NCBI GenBank assembly: GCA_045562555.1 | Contig: JBJKVO010000002.1 | Coordinates: 173,765 to 237,764 of the forward strand | DNA length: 64,000 nucleotides | Direction of reading: 5' to 3' | Source of the DNA: UBA2588 sp002339805 | GTDB lineage: Bacteria; Chloroflexota; Dehalococcoidia; Lucifugimonadales; UBA3495 | Shown here: piece by piece, positions 17,285 through 26,176 of the stretch | Position numbering within the stretch: the stretch's first letter is position 1 | Layout of the letters: every line of letters starts with the position of its first letter | The notes under the pieces: generated by a model | Databases searched by the model: none | Told to the model about the DNA's origin: nothing | Seen by the model: the letters and a program-made list of their open reading frames with translations, nothing else | Program-made: the position numbers and the translations under genes

Positions 17285-17490
17285 CTTCACTAGCTATTTG
17301 TATTATGATATAAAATAAGTTTATTTTATAAAATCATTAGAGGCATCACCATATGGAATTCATTGATAATTTGTATCAAGAAACAAGGGCTATACAGGAA
17401 CAAATATTGAATCATCCTTTCCCTAACGGAATTGGAGATGGCAGTCTCCCGATGGCCTCTTTTAGGCATTTTATAGAGCAAGACTACTTG
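17285..17490 (+). repeat. tenA-side copy of the duplicated promoter and N-terminal segment
   Basis: This is the presumed original of the repeat at 14462-14613. It contains a perfect 9-bp inverted repeat, ATAAAATAA and TTATTTTAT, at 17311-17330 that is only partly kept in the other copy. It could be an operator or a cruciform. The tenA coding part runs on without the 45-nt deletion seen in the lipoprotein copy. Confidence 0.8.
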
Positions 17491-18000
17491 TTTTTGATTG
17501 ATTATGGGAAAATTTTGGGATTAGCGGCAGTAAAGGCTCCTGACAGGCATAAAATGAAAGCATTCAGTGCCTTATTGCATGAGACAATTAGCACAGAAAT
17601 GGAACTTCATATCCAGTTTTGTGAGACTTTAGGAATAAAAGAAGAAGTTCTGGCAGAAACTCTCAAAGATTTACCAACAGCAGCGTATACTGATTTCTTG
17701 GTCCGAGTTGGGTATGAAGGGTCTTTTGAAGAGATTGCAGCTGCTTTGCTTCCATGCATGGCAACATATGCCGAAATCGGATCAGCTCTAATATCAAGTA
17801 TATCGAATGACATTCCGGTGCCTTATAAAGAATGGATATCTATGTATTCGAGTGATGAATTTGGAGAATTGGCACTATGGATGACTCACTTAGTCGATGA
17901 ATTAGGTACTTCAGCTGATCTTTCATGCCAATCCCAAATGGTAGCTGCATACAAATCTAGTTGTTTGCACGAGCTTAATTTTTGGACAATGTGTGCTTGA
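17353..18000 (+). CDS. tenA: TenA family thiaminase II/aminopyrimidine salvage enzyme
   Basis: 215 residues, the normal TenA length, all helical (heme-oxygenase-like fold). Recognisable family stretches are FRHFIEQDYLFLIDYGKILGL, the catalytic-Cys region LPCMATYAEIG (Cys near residue 136) and YKEWISMYSSDEFGEL, with Glu near the end. TenA hydrolyses thiamin breakdown products such as aminomethylpyrimidines for thiamin salvage. I see no TPP riboswitch in the 99-nt leader and no other thi gene here. hflX was probably its direct divergent neighbour before the lipoprotein gene was inserted. Confidence 0.9.
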   Translation: MEFIDNLYQETRAIQEQILNHPFPNGIGDGSLPMASFRHFIEQDYLFLIDYGKILGLAAVKAPDRHKMKAFSALLHETISTEMELHIQFCETLGIKEEVLAETLKDLPTAAYTDFLVRVGYEGSFEEIAAALLPCMATYAEIGSALISSISNDIPVPYKEWISMYSSDEFGELALWMTHLVDELGTSADLSCQSQMVAAYKSSCLHELNFWTMCA

Positions 18001-18014
18001 TAAGCTATCGGTCA

Positions 18015-19184
18015 CTAAGGCGCAGGGATTTTCCAGTTTTCTAATCTAACACATCCTTTTTCTACTTGTTCATCAGGAGTAGTCAAAGAGAGTCGTATGT
18101 AACCTTCTCCACATTTCCCGTAACTAGACCCTGGAGTTACTACGATGTCATTATCTGCTAATAGTCTTGCTGCGAAGTCGGCAGACGTGAATCCGTCAGG
18201 TATCGGGGCCCAGATGTACAAGCTAGCCTTGGGAACAGCCACTTCTAGTCCCATACGTGTCAATGCGGTTATCACTCTGTCTCTTCTTGCCTGGTAGATG
18301 TCAATGTTGGTTTGAACGCATTTCTGGTCGTCTAGTAGAGCTTGCATAGACATTTCTTGGACGGCTTGTGGTATTCCCGAGTCTAGGTTCGCTTTTATCT
18401 GGAATAATGCTTTGATCATGTCGGGGTTGCCGACGGCCATGCCAGATCTCCATCCGGTCATATTGTAAGTTTTAGAGAGAGAATGGAATTCAATGCCGAT
18501 CTCTTTAGCTCCCGGTATTTCCATGAAGCTTAACGGTCTATAGCCTTCGTATCCTATCTCGCTGTATGCTGCATCATGTAGTAGAGCAATGTCATACTGT
18601 TTGCAAAAGCTTATAGCTTCTTTGAAGTCGTCTTCGGTGGCAATAGCGCTAGTAGGGTTGTTAGGATAGTTAAGCCACATGATCTTCGCTTTTTTAGCTA
18701 TGTCAGTCGGTATAGCGTTGTAATCAGGCAACCAATTATTAGACTCTGTGAGAGGCATAGTGTAACTTTCAGCGCCTGCAAACATTGTCCCAACTCCATA
18801 CACAGGATATGCAGGATCAGGAATCAGTGCTATGTCTCCTGGGTCTAAAAAGCAGAATGCTGCGTGTCCAATTCCTTCTTTGGCCCCGATTAGTGGTAAC
18901 ACTTCAGAATTTGCATCTAATGTTACTGAAAACCGGTTTTGGTACCAGTCGGCGATAGCTTGTCTAAATTCAGGGAGACCGTCGGTTTCCGGATACCGAT
19001 GATTGGGCTCATGTTTTGAGGCAGTTAACAATCGATCGATAATAGGATCTGGGGTAGGAATATCAGGGTCTCCGATGCCAAATGTGACCACGTCTGCTCC
19101 AGCCGCTTTTTTCTCAGCTATGATTCGTGATATTTCTACAAAAGGGTACGGTGCGAGCTTGCCTAGTCGTTGTGAAAAGTCCAT
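18015..19184 (-). CDS. dapL: LL-diaminopimelate aminotransferase
   Basis: 389 residues, class I/II PLP aminotransferase. The opening RLGKLAPYPFVEISR with GIGDPDIPTPDPII is the DapL signature. The PLP Lys lies in HSLSKTYNMTGWRSG. DapL converts tetrahydrodipicolinate directly to LL-diaminopimelate, bypassing the acylated intermediates. It is coupled to dapF (12-nt gap), which takes the next step, so the pathway assignment is firm. Other class I aminotransferases of similar sequence exist, but the neighbour decides. Confidence 0.9.
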   Translation of the reverse strand: MDFSQRLGKLAPYPFVEISRIIAEKKAAGADVVTFGIGDPDIPTPDPIIDRLLTASKHEPNHRYPETDGLPEFRQAIADWYQNRFSVTLDANSEVLPLIGAKEGIGHAAFCFLDPGDIALIPDPAYPVYGVGTMFAGAESYTMPLTESNNWLPDYNAIPTDIAKKAKIMWLNYPNNPTSAIATEDDFKEAISFCKQYDIALLHDAAYSEIGYEGYRPLSFMEIPGAKEIGIEFHSLSKTYNMTGWRSGMAVGNPDMIKALFQIKANLDSGIPQAVQEMSMQALLDDQKCVQTNIDIYQARRDRVITALTRMGLEVAVPKASLYIWAPIPDGFTSADFAARLLADNDIVVTPGSSYGKCGEGYIRLSLTTPDEQVEKGCVRLENWKIPAP

Positions 19185-19196
19185 TTTAACCTCTTA

Positions 19197-20054
19197 TTAT
19201 GATTTAAAATTAAATTCACCGGTAAATGCTTGTTCTGCAGTACCGGTCATGTAAACGTTTCCTGATGACCCCAATTTAATATTTAGAGGTCCTCCAGGTA
19301 GTTGGATTATTGAGTCTTTATTTGTTAAGCCCTTCAAATTGGCCGCAACGGCAACAGCGCAGGCCCCAGTTCCACAAGCTAGTGTTATGCCTGAGCCACG
19401 CTCCCATACCCGCATTTTCATCTCATTTGGAGATATTATGTTAACTATTTCGAAGTTTACTCTATTAGGGAATATAGGATGAGTTTCTATTTTAGGTCCT
19501 ATTTCGGTCAAGGGGAACTCATCAACAGGTTCTTCAATAAAACAAATAGCGTGAGGGTTCCCCATAGATACGAAAGCCATTTTTAAATTCTGTCCGAAAT
19601 CATTGAAAGGATAGTCTAATATCATGTCGCAGTTATTCCATTCCGAATCTAAAGATACTGGTACTTGGCTCGGAATCAGTATTGGAAGGCCCATATTAAC
19701 TGTGCACCCGGATACACTGTCTCCGTTGTATTGAGGGACTACATTTAATATCCCTGCGGGTGTTTCTACAGACACAGACTCTGGTTTGGAGTGTAGCATG
19801 TTTTTCTCAACAGCGAGTTTAACGAAACATCTAATACCATTTCCGCACATTTCCCCTTCTGAGCCATCAGAGTTAAACATTTGCATTCTGAGATCAGCCT
19901 TATCAGAGTCATGAATAAGTATCAGCCCGTCTCCTCCAATTCCAAAGTGCCGATCACTCACTGTTTTTGCCACTTCGGACCAGTTTGCACTCTGGTTCCG
20001 AGCATCTATGTAAACATAGTCGTTGCCTATGCCGTGCATTTTTGTGAATTCCAT
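19197..20054 (-). CDS. dapF: diaminopimelate epimerase
   Basis: 285 residues. Two catalytic Cys are in place: one in MCGNGIRC (residues ~70-77) and one in ACGTGACA near residue 225. GNPHA and F.KMHGIGNDY at the N-terminus are also diagnostic. It interconverts LL- and meso-diaminopimelate for lysine and, if present, peptidoglycan. It is the first gene of the dapF-dapL pair. Its 211-nt upstream region carries three evenly spaced GTATAC palindromes. Confidence 0.95.
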   Translation of the reverse strand: MEFTKMHGIGNDYVYIDARNQSANWSEVAKTVSDRHFGIGGDGLILIHDSDKADLRMQMFNSDGSEGEMCGNGIRCFVKLAVEKNMLHSKPESVSVETPAGILNVVPQYNGDSVSGCTVNMGLPILIPSQVPVSLDSEWNNCDMILDYPFNDFGQNLKMAFVSMGNPHAICFIEEPVDEFPLTEIGPKIETHPIFPNRVNFEIVNIISPNEMKMRVWERGSGITLACGTGACAVAVAANLKGLTNKDSIIQLPGGPLNIKLGSSGNVYMTGTAEQAFTGEFNFKS

Positions 20055-20265
20055 AACATTTACCTTCGGTCTATTTTAACATAGATTATGTTGTCCGAAT
20101 GTTAATCCGTATCCCCGCCAAAACCTTATAATGTGTATACATTATTAGAATAGGGCTGCAAATTTGATGTATACAGTAATTGTGCATACAAATATAATTT
20201 TCGTATACGATTTATAATTATTAAATGAATAACCTGAGAAAGTTATTGTTATTTCCTTTTTTTAA
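20055..20265. promoter_or_regulatory. AT-rich region upstream of dapF with three evenly spaced GTATAC palindromes
   Basis: GTATAC occurs at 20135-20140, 20169-20174 and 20203-20208, exactly 34 bp apart each time. The first two extend to TGTATACA and the third to CGTATACG, and a near copy GCATAC lies at 20184. The regular spacing of palindromes in the leader of the dapF operon resembles an operator array. A TAAAAT at 20078-20073 (minus strand) could be the -10 element. No regulator is identified. Confidence 0.35.
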
Positions 20266-21183
20266 TTAGGATTTCAAAAAGGTTGCTACGAGTTCGTGTA
20301 CATCATTGCTGTAGTTAGGCGTTGATGAATCGAACCAATGGATTGAATGGTCATTCGGCTTAAACCAATTATATTGTTTTCGTGCTAATGTGTGGGTCTT
20401 AGTCTTGATTTTTGATACAGCGTCATCCCAGGTTATATCTTGTGTGGTATACGAGATCAATTCACGGTAGCCAGGGCTGTTGAATGCCCGTAAGGTCGGA
20501 GGGAATCCCTTGTTTAGTAAACTCTGTACTTCTTCTAGAAACCCGTTTGCAATCATTTGATCAACTCTGTGGTCTATATTTGAATAAAGCAAAGAACGTT
20601 CCTGTGTGACGCCGACGATCAAGAAATTCAGATTGTCGAAGAAAGGATCTGCTTCTGTTACCAATTGAGATGGCTGATTTAATATTTCTAATGCTCGAAT
20701 CACCCTAGGTATATTCCTGTAATCTATTGATTCGGCCTTTAAAGGGTCTATAGTTTTGAGCCTTGCGAACAGCTTTTCTGCTCCATAACGTTCTGCGTAG
20801 CTATGCATTGCTTGCCTAAACTCAGGGTCTGGCGGGACTTTACCTAGGCTCCAATTTTGGATAACAGAATAGATGTATTGACCAGAACCTCCGCACAATA
20901 TTGGCACCTTGTTTTTGTTAATGATTTTCTGAAGACTTGCTTTGCATAAGTCTTTGAATTCCATGACGTTGAAATTGTAATCTGGGTCTCTAATTGACAC
21001 TAAATAGTGCTGTATTGTCTCTAGTTGCTGAGGAGTAGGTTTTGCCGTCCCAATATCCATAAGAGAATATATTTGTCTGCTATCAGCATTAATTATTTCT
21101 GCGTTTACTTTCTTAGAAAGCTTAATACTAAGGTCGCTTTTACCTGAAGCAGTAGGCCCGACAACTACAACTACTTTGTCCAT
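20266..21183 (-). CDS. miaA: tRNA dimethylallyltransferase
   Basis: 305 residues. The N-terminal P-loop GPTASGKSDLSI, the DSRQIY tRNA-binding stretch, DIGTAKPT and the GGSGQYI motif are all present. It prenylates A37 of tRNAs that read UNN codons. It follows tpiA with a 9-nt gap on the minus strand, so it is the last gene of the glycolytic run pgk-apgM-tpiA-miaA. Confidence 0.95.
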   Translation of the reverse strand: MDKVVVVVGPTASGKSDLSIKLSKKVNAEIINADSRQIYSLMDIGTAKPTPQQLETIQHYLVSIRDPDYNFNVMEFKDLCKASLQKIINKNKVPILCGGSGQYIYSVIQNWSLGKVPPDPEFRQAMHSYAERYGAEKLFARLKTIDPLKAESIDYRNIPRVIRALEILNQPSQLVTEADPFFDNLNFLIVGVTQERSLLYSNIDHRVDQMIANGFLEEVQSLLNKGFPPTLRAFNSPGYRELISYTTQDITWDDAVSKIKTKTHTLARKQYNWFKPNDHSIHWFDSSTPNYSNDVHELVATFLKS

Positions 21184-21192
21184 AAACTAGAA

Positions 21193-21951
21193 TTAAGGTT
21201 CTAAAGTGAACTGACGGCATATTTCTACGAATTGCGCGGCGTTCAAGCTGGCCCCGCCGACCAACACTCCATCTATGTTCTGAGCTTGCCCGAAAGCATA
21301 AGCATTGCCGGGATTAACGCTCCCTCCATAAAGGAGAGGGGTTTCATTGCTTGCAGGGGTACCGTACAGAGACCTTATTTGGTTTCTGATAGTGACTCCT
21401 AGGGTTTCTTCAACCTCCGATGCCTCTGGAACAATACCCGTTCCGATTGCCCATATAGGCTCGTATGCGATAGCTAAGTTATCTATGTTTTCAACGTTAT
21501 GTAATGCAGATTCAATTTGGTCTGTTATTATTTGCGAAGCAAGCCCCGCATCTTTTTGAGTTGAAGTCTCCCCGATACATAATATAGGTTTGATGTCATG
21601 TGCGAGACATGCTCGTATTTTTCGGTTTATAAAATCATCGGATTCGCCAAATAACGACCTTCTTTCAGAGTGTCCTATTAATGCGTATTCACATATCCCC
21701 TGCAGCATGGTTGGCGAAGTTTCTCCCGTAAATGCACCTGAATCTTCATCATGAATGTTTTGAAGTCCAATTTTCATTGAGGAGCCTCTCACCGCATCTC
21801 TAACTGGGATAGCAAAAGGTGAAGGAGGGAACAATATGACTTCTTTATCTGTGCCTAGGCTTAATTGTTCCCTTATGGCGATGGACAATGAAATTGCATC
21901 GGATAATGTGGTATTCATTTTCCAGTTGCCCGCGATGATTGTTCTACCCAT
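21193..21951 (-). CDS. tpiA: triosephosphate isomerase
   Basis: 252 residues, full length. The catalytic residues are visible as Lys in AGNWKMN, His in GHSERR and Glu in AYEPIWAIGTG, and the phosphate loop is YGGSVNPGN. It interconverts dihydroxyacetone phosphate and glyceraldehyde 3-phosphate in the cytoplasm. It lies between the phosphoglycerate mutase and miaA genes with short gaps in one operon. Confidence 0.97.
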   Translation of the reverse strand: MGRTIIAGNWKMNTTLSDAISLSIAIREQLSLGTDKEVILFPPSPFAIPVRDAVRGSSMKIGLQNIHDEDSGAFTGETSPTMLQGICEYALIGHSERRSLFGESDDFINRKIRACLAHDIKPILCIGETSTQKDAGLASQIITDQIESALHNVENIDNLAIAYEPIWAIGTGIVPEASEVEETLGVTIRNQIRSLYGTPASNETPLLYGGSVNPGNAYAFGQAQNIDGVLVGGASLNAAQFVEICRQFTLEP

Positions 21952-21963
21952 ACAGGAATACTC

Positions 21964-23169
21964 CTAAGGTCCGTATTTTGTAAGCCGCTCAGAATGAGCC
22001 AGAATTAATGACATTAAGTACTTAGCTTCAAATGTCCCTAATGAACCAAACCTGCAATCGTACTCGTTAAAACCTTCATTACGGTCCCCCAGCGTCCATT
22101 TAGAATGGATGAGCAATGGGACAGGGTGCCAACTGTGTGATGCTAGCACAGCCGGAGTTGAATGGTCTCCTGCGATCGCTAATACAGTCGGATTAAGAGA
22201 GAGTATATCTGGAATGAATTTATCTAGTTCTTCCAGAGTCTTTACCTTGGCTTCAAAATCACCGTCTTCTCCGGCAGCATCTGCTGGTTTGTAATGGAGA
22301 AAGAAAAAGTCCGATGCATCATAATGTTCTTTTAAGGTTTCGATTTCATCAGCGAATGTAGCTCCGGTGGGAATTATGTTCATGCCTGCTACGGTAGCAA
22401 GACCTCTATACATTGGATATGCTGCGATCGCGCTCGATCTCATTTTGTATGTTTGGGGAAAGGACGGAAGGTCAGGTAATTGTGACCAACCCCTTAACAG
22501 TACCATATTGGCTATGGGCTCGTTTGCTAAGAGGTCTTTTGCTTCGTTGATGAATCTATTCACGTAATTGGCTGTTGGCCCCCCTCCAGGTTGTAAAGAT
22601 AGGCACTCCAAGGGTGGAATCCCTGTTTGCTGAGGATCAGTCTCACCTATGTGTTCAGATAATTCATTACCTCTCATGCGTAGGACAAAACGGTAATCTT
22701 GTACTTGGAATACGTCTGTTGTACATGAGGGAATCTCTATGGAATTTAAGGTTTCTACTATGGGGCGGCTCAATTCAGTTCTGATGCGTCCAGCTCTCCT
22801 ATCATGTAAGTTCCCTAGAGGGTCTAGTGAACAGAAATTGCCGCGAGCTGCTAGATCTCCAGGTAATAAATCAATGCCAATACCGAGTCCTTCTAATGCT
22901 CCTCTGCCTATGTAATATTTGAGTGGGTCATACCCAAATAATGCCAGATGTCCTGGGCCACTTCCTGGGGTTATTCCCGGTGCCACAGGTAACGTTAATC
23001 CGCAGGAACTAGATTTGGCTAATTGGTCTATGTTTGGAGTGTTTGCAGTCTGCAATTCAGATAATTTGGTAGAGTCAGAGGGTATGCCCCCTAAACCATC
23101 TACCACTAATAGAATGATTTTGCTATCATTCTGTATTACCGTGTCGCGTATGTACTCTGCATCGATCAT
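21964..23169 (-). CDS. apgM: 2,3-bisphosphoglycerate-independent phosphoglycerate mutase, archaeal type
   Basis: 401 residues, an alkaline-phosphatase-fold enzyme of the ApgM group rather than the ~510-residue GpmI. Metal and active-site stretches are VVDGLGG, APGITPGSGPGHLALFGYDP with the expected Ser nearby, HYKPADAAGEDGDFEAK and AGDHSTPAVLASHSWHPVP. It interconverts 3- and 2-phosphoglycerate. It sits 15 nt downstream of pgk, the preceding glycolytic step, and 12 nt upstream of tpiA. Confidence 0.92.
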   Translation of the reverse strand: MIDAEYIRDTVIQNDSKIILLVVDGLGGIPSDSTKLSELQTANTPNIDQLAKSSSCGLTLPVAPGITPGSGPGHLALFGYDPLKYYIGRGALEGLGIGIDLLPGDLAARGNFCSLDPLGNLHDRRAGRIRTELSRPIVETLNSIEIPSCTTDVFQVQDYRFVLRMRGNELSEHIGETDPQQTGIPPLECLSLQPGGGPTANYVNRFINEAKDLLANEPIANMVLLRGWSQLPDLPSFPQTYKMRSSAIAAYPMYRGLATVAGMNIIPTGATFADEIETLKEHYDASDFFFLHYKPADAAGEDGDFEAKVKTLEELDKFIPDILSLNPTVLAIAGDHSTPAVLASHSWHPVPLLIHSKWTLGDRNEGFNEYDCRFGSLGTFEAKYLMSLILAHSERLTKYGP

Positions 23170-23184
23170 TTACAGGTCCTATAA

Positions 23185-24381
23185 CTATGATTTGTCCGGA
23201 AGTGCCTCTATACCTGGTAGAGGCTTTCCTGACAGGAAGTCTAAAGAGGCTCCTCCTCCAGTTGAAACGTGGGTAATGTGGGATGAGATACCGAGTTCTT
23301 CTACTGCCTCAGCAGTAGAGCCTCCTCCTACCACACTTATCAATTTCGTGTTGTTAGCGATTGATTCCGCAATATGTCTGGTGCCAGCTTGGAATTCTTC
23401 GAACTCGAAAACTCCCATTGGTCCATTCCATAATAGAGTATTTGATTGATCAATTATGGATGAATATTTCAGGGAAGTTTGAGGCCCTATGTCCATTATG
23501 TGTGAAGAAGGTGGAATTTCACTCAGCTTCACTATGGAGCTGGGAGACGAGCTTGAGAATTCGTTTGTAATGACTAGATCTGTAGGGAGTAGGATGGTAA
23601 CCCCTGACTTCGATGTGATTTCAAGCAGGTTAGAGGCATATGCTAATGAATCGGGTTCATAGAATGACTCTCCGATTTCGAATCCCATTGCCTTTAAGAA
23701 TGTGTTGGCCATACCGCCACCAATTAACAAGTTGTTAATCTGAGGCAGTAAATTATCAATTACTTGAATTTTGTCGCTTACCTTTGCTCCTCCCATAAGT
23801 ACGGTATAAGGAGGCTTAGGAGACTTCATAACATTAGACAAATTTTCAATTTCTTTTTCCAAAAGTAAACCCATATACGATTCCAGGTGGTTAGTAATTT
23901 GCACCGTGGAAGCGTGGGCTCTGTGGCAGACTGCAAATGCATCCATTACAAAAATATCGCCCAGCTGAGACAGAGACTCTGCGAATTGGTCATCATTTGA
24001 TTCTTCTCCAGGTTCAAACCTAAGATTTTCCAATAGGAATATGGTGCCTTTAGGAGCTGAGTTGATTTCTTGGCGAATATTATCTCCAATTACAGATGAC
24101 AGGCAAATGACTTCTTGTCCCAGTAAATCCGCAAGCAGGTCTCCTATAGGCTTTAGCCTCAAAGATTCGTCTATCTTTCCTTTGGGTCTTCCTGCATGGG
24201 AACAAAGCACCACTATGCATTGATGGCTTATCAAAGATTTTATCGTAGGGAGCGATTCCACTAATCTATGCTGGTATTTTTTGAGTTCGCTAGGGCCTAG
24301 TTCTAAAGGAAGATTAAAGTCTACCCGTAATAACACTTTAGTACGGGGCTCAATTTCTATATCACTTATGCTAATTTTCAT
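23185..24381 (-). CDS. pgk: phosphoglycerate kinase
   Basis: About 398 residues from ATG 24381; an in-frame TTG at 24405 adds eight residues. Diagnostic stretches are LRVDFNLPL, the substrate loop SHAGRPKG, VMDAFAVCHRAHAST, GGAKVSDKI, the WNGPMGVFE nucleotide-site loop and VVGGGSTAEAVEE. It transfers phosphate from 1,3-bisphosphoglycerate to ADP. It is the first gene of the operon with apgM, tpiA and miaA. Confidence 0.96.
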   Translation of the reverse strand: MKISISDIEIEPRTKVLLRVDFNLPLELGPSELKKYQHRLVESLPTIKSLISHQCIVVLCSHAGRPKGKIDESLRLKPIGDLLADLLGQEVICLSSVIGDNIRQEINSAPKGTIFLLENLRFEPGEESNDDQFAESLSQLGDIFVMDAFAVCHRAHASTVQITNHLESYMGLLLEKEIENLSNVMKSPKPPYTVLMGGAKVSDKIQVIDNLLPQINNLLIGGGMANTFLKAMGFEIGESFYEPDSLAYASNLLEITSKSGVTILLPTDLVITNEFSSSSPSSIVKLSEIPPSSHIMDIGPQTSLKYSSIIDQSNTLLWNGPMGVFEFEEFQAGTRHIAESIANNTKLISVVGGGSTAEAVEELGISSHITHVSTGGGASLDFLSGKPLPGIEALPDKS

Positions 24382-24461
24382 CAGATACGCTCTATGTATT
24401 TCCAAAAACCCTGGTTAATAAATAATACTTTCTTTATCTAATAAATCAATGCCAAAGGGTC

Positions 24462-25472
24462 CTATTTATGGCAAAAATCTTCGTATAGTTCTGATAAGGT
24501 GTCCAAGTGTTGCGGAGTAATTTGATCATTCATGGCCTTTAATTGGTCAACACTGCTCCTATACAGTTTTTCAGCAGTTGATTCCGCATAGGTTTTGCCA
24601 CCAGATTCTGTCATGAGATCTATCAAGTGCATCCCTGCATCATCATCCATTACCCGGCTCATGTAGGCAGTCAATATAGCCCGTTTTGTCGGTTCATCTG
24701 AATTGTTTAAAGTGTAGATGAGTGGCAAAGTTTTCCTTCGGAGCATTAAATTATCTCGAGTTATTCCTGTATTATCATGGCCCCAGAGTGATCGAAGGTC
24801 TCTCCTGATCTGAATTGCGACTCCTAAATCATGTCCGATTTGGCCATATGCTGCTTGGGTAGCAGGGGGTAAGCTTAGTTTGCTAGGAATTGTGGCTAGG
24901 TATGAAGAGCAAGAAGACAACGAACCAGCTTTGCCAGACAACATGTTAATAAAATCAGGTTCAGTTATTTCCATTTGGTCTCTGAAGTTAATGTCAGAAA
25001 ACTGTCCTTCGAATAAGGACAAACATGCTCTGTCTAAGTTTTTCACAGCCAGCAAAATGTTTTCGGAGGTTAAATCCGGATGGTTCAGAATCGACGTCCG
25101 TGCTAGAGCGTGTAGACCATCTCCCGCATTTATTGCTTGAGCTGGACCCCAAGACCACCAAATACTGTCAGCTTTAGATGCTTGCCCGCCATTCTGGACA
25201 TCGTTGTGTATCTCTATAAAGTTTGCTACTAATTCAATGGCTCCTGCGAGATGGAGACTTTCTTCAGGATCATTTCCAAGGACATCGGACAAGTGCATGC
25301 ATAATAAAGATTCAAAATGTGGAATTGGTGAGTCTGTTTCTTCAACACTTCTCTCGTTATTCCAGCCGAAATGGTGAGCAAGCAATTCAAAAAGGATACT
25401 GCCTTGGTTGTTGATCATATCCTTTAAATGGGATTCAAGCTTGCTGCAATGTTGTTCTAATGTGTTGTTCAT
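24462..25472 (-). CDS. polyprenyl synthetase-like protein with degenerate aspartate-rich motifs
   Basis: 336 residues, all-helical, aligning with the trans-isoprenyl diphosphate synthase family. Normally two DDxxD motifs bind the Mg-diphosphate. Here the first (residues 90-94) reads N-D-V-Q-N inside IEIHNDVQNGG, and the second (224-228) reads R-D-L-R-S inside AIQIRRDLRSLWG. Lys181 of the SGKAGSL stretch is kept. It may be inactive, regulatory, or use a different substrate. It overlaps nothing and abuts tsaC directly (no gap), suggesting one transcript. Confidence 0.72.
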   Translation of the reverse strand: MNNTLEQHCSKLESHLKDMINNQGSILFELLAHHFGWNNERSVEETDSPIPHFESLLCMHLSDVLGNDPEESLHLAGAIELVANFIEIHNDVQNGGQASKADSIWWSWGPAQAINAGDGLHALARTSILNHPDLTSENILLAVKNLDRACLSLFEGQFSDINFRDQMEITEPDFINMLSGKAGSLSSCSSYLATIPSKLSLPPATQAAYGQIGHDLGVAIQIRRDLRSLWGHDNTGITRDNLMLRRKTLPLIYTLNNSDEPTKRAILTAYMSRVMDDDAGMHLIDLMTESGGKTYAESTAEKLYRSSVDQLKAMNDQITPQHLDTLSELYEDFCHK

Positions 25473-26069
25473 TTAGACTTCCTTGAGGACTTCATCAAGA
25501 TATATTGCTCCTTGACGGAGTATAATCGGCGTTGTTCCTGATAGATCAATTATAGTAGATGGAACTCCTTGAGGAACAGGCCTTGTATTTAACACTTTGT
25601 CAACATTGCTAAGTATGCTTTCGGGAATATCACTCAGTCTAAGCGCATCAGGGTCACCTGATAAATTAGCGCTAGTACCAGTAATTGGAGATTCTGAGTT
25701 TTGACATAAGAATATAGGAGCAGAGTGATTTGGCATTCTGACAGCAACAGTGTCTTTACCAGCTGTTAAATAATCCGGAACCCTAGAAGTCTTTTTAAAA
25801 ATCATTGTGAGTGCTCCAGGCCAGAATTTCTGCTGGAGCTGGAAACCCAATTCTAGGTCTCCTGTGACAAGAGGTAGGCATTGCTCCCAATTTGAGACTA
25901 ATATTGGAAGAGCCATCTTGCGATCCCTGTCTTTTATATCAAAGATCCGATTAACTCCTTTTGAGCTGAAAATGTTAGCTGCTAGACCGTATAAAGTGTC
26001 TGTTGGTGTAATTATTACACCATCGTTGCTAATAATGTTAGAAGCTTCTTTTAATTCTTTATCCTGCAT
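25473..26069 (-). CDS. tsaC: L-threonylcarbamoyladenylate synthase (Sua5/YciO/YrdC family)
   Basis: About 198 residues from ATG 26069; GTG at 26117 is also open. The YrdC signature is present: IITPTDTLYGLAANIF, RDRKMALPILV, WPGALTMIF and ITGTSANLSGDP. The enzyme makes threonylcarbamoyl-AMP for t6A37 on ANN-decoding tRNAs. A TG-C-TATACT extended -10 box on the minus strand at 26113-26108 supports the shorter start. Its stop abuts the next gene's start. A YciO-like relative without proven function is the alternative. Confidence 0.85.
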   Translation of the reverse strand: MQDKELKEASNIISNDGVIITPTDTLYGLAANIFSSKGVNRIFDIKDRDRKMALPILVSNWEQCLPLVTGDLELGFQLQQKFWPGALTMIFKKTSRVPDYLTAGKDTVAVRMPNHSAPIFLCQNSESPITGTSANLSGDPDALRLSDIPESILSNVDKVLNTRPVPQGVPSTIIDLSGTTPIILRQGAIYLDEVLKEV

Positions 26070-26176
26070 AGGATCCCGTTGATTTGATGATAAATTGAGG
26101 TTGACTGAGTATAGCACAATTGCTACAGTTTCACTGCTACGTTATGTACACTAAATTAATGTTTCAGAGAATGTAA

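Noticed and set aside
17254..17352. A TPP riboswitch upstream of tenA
   Set aside because: The leader is short and AT-rich and lacks the conserved CTGAGA and ACCTGATCTGGATAAT-like elements.
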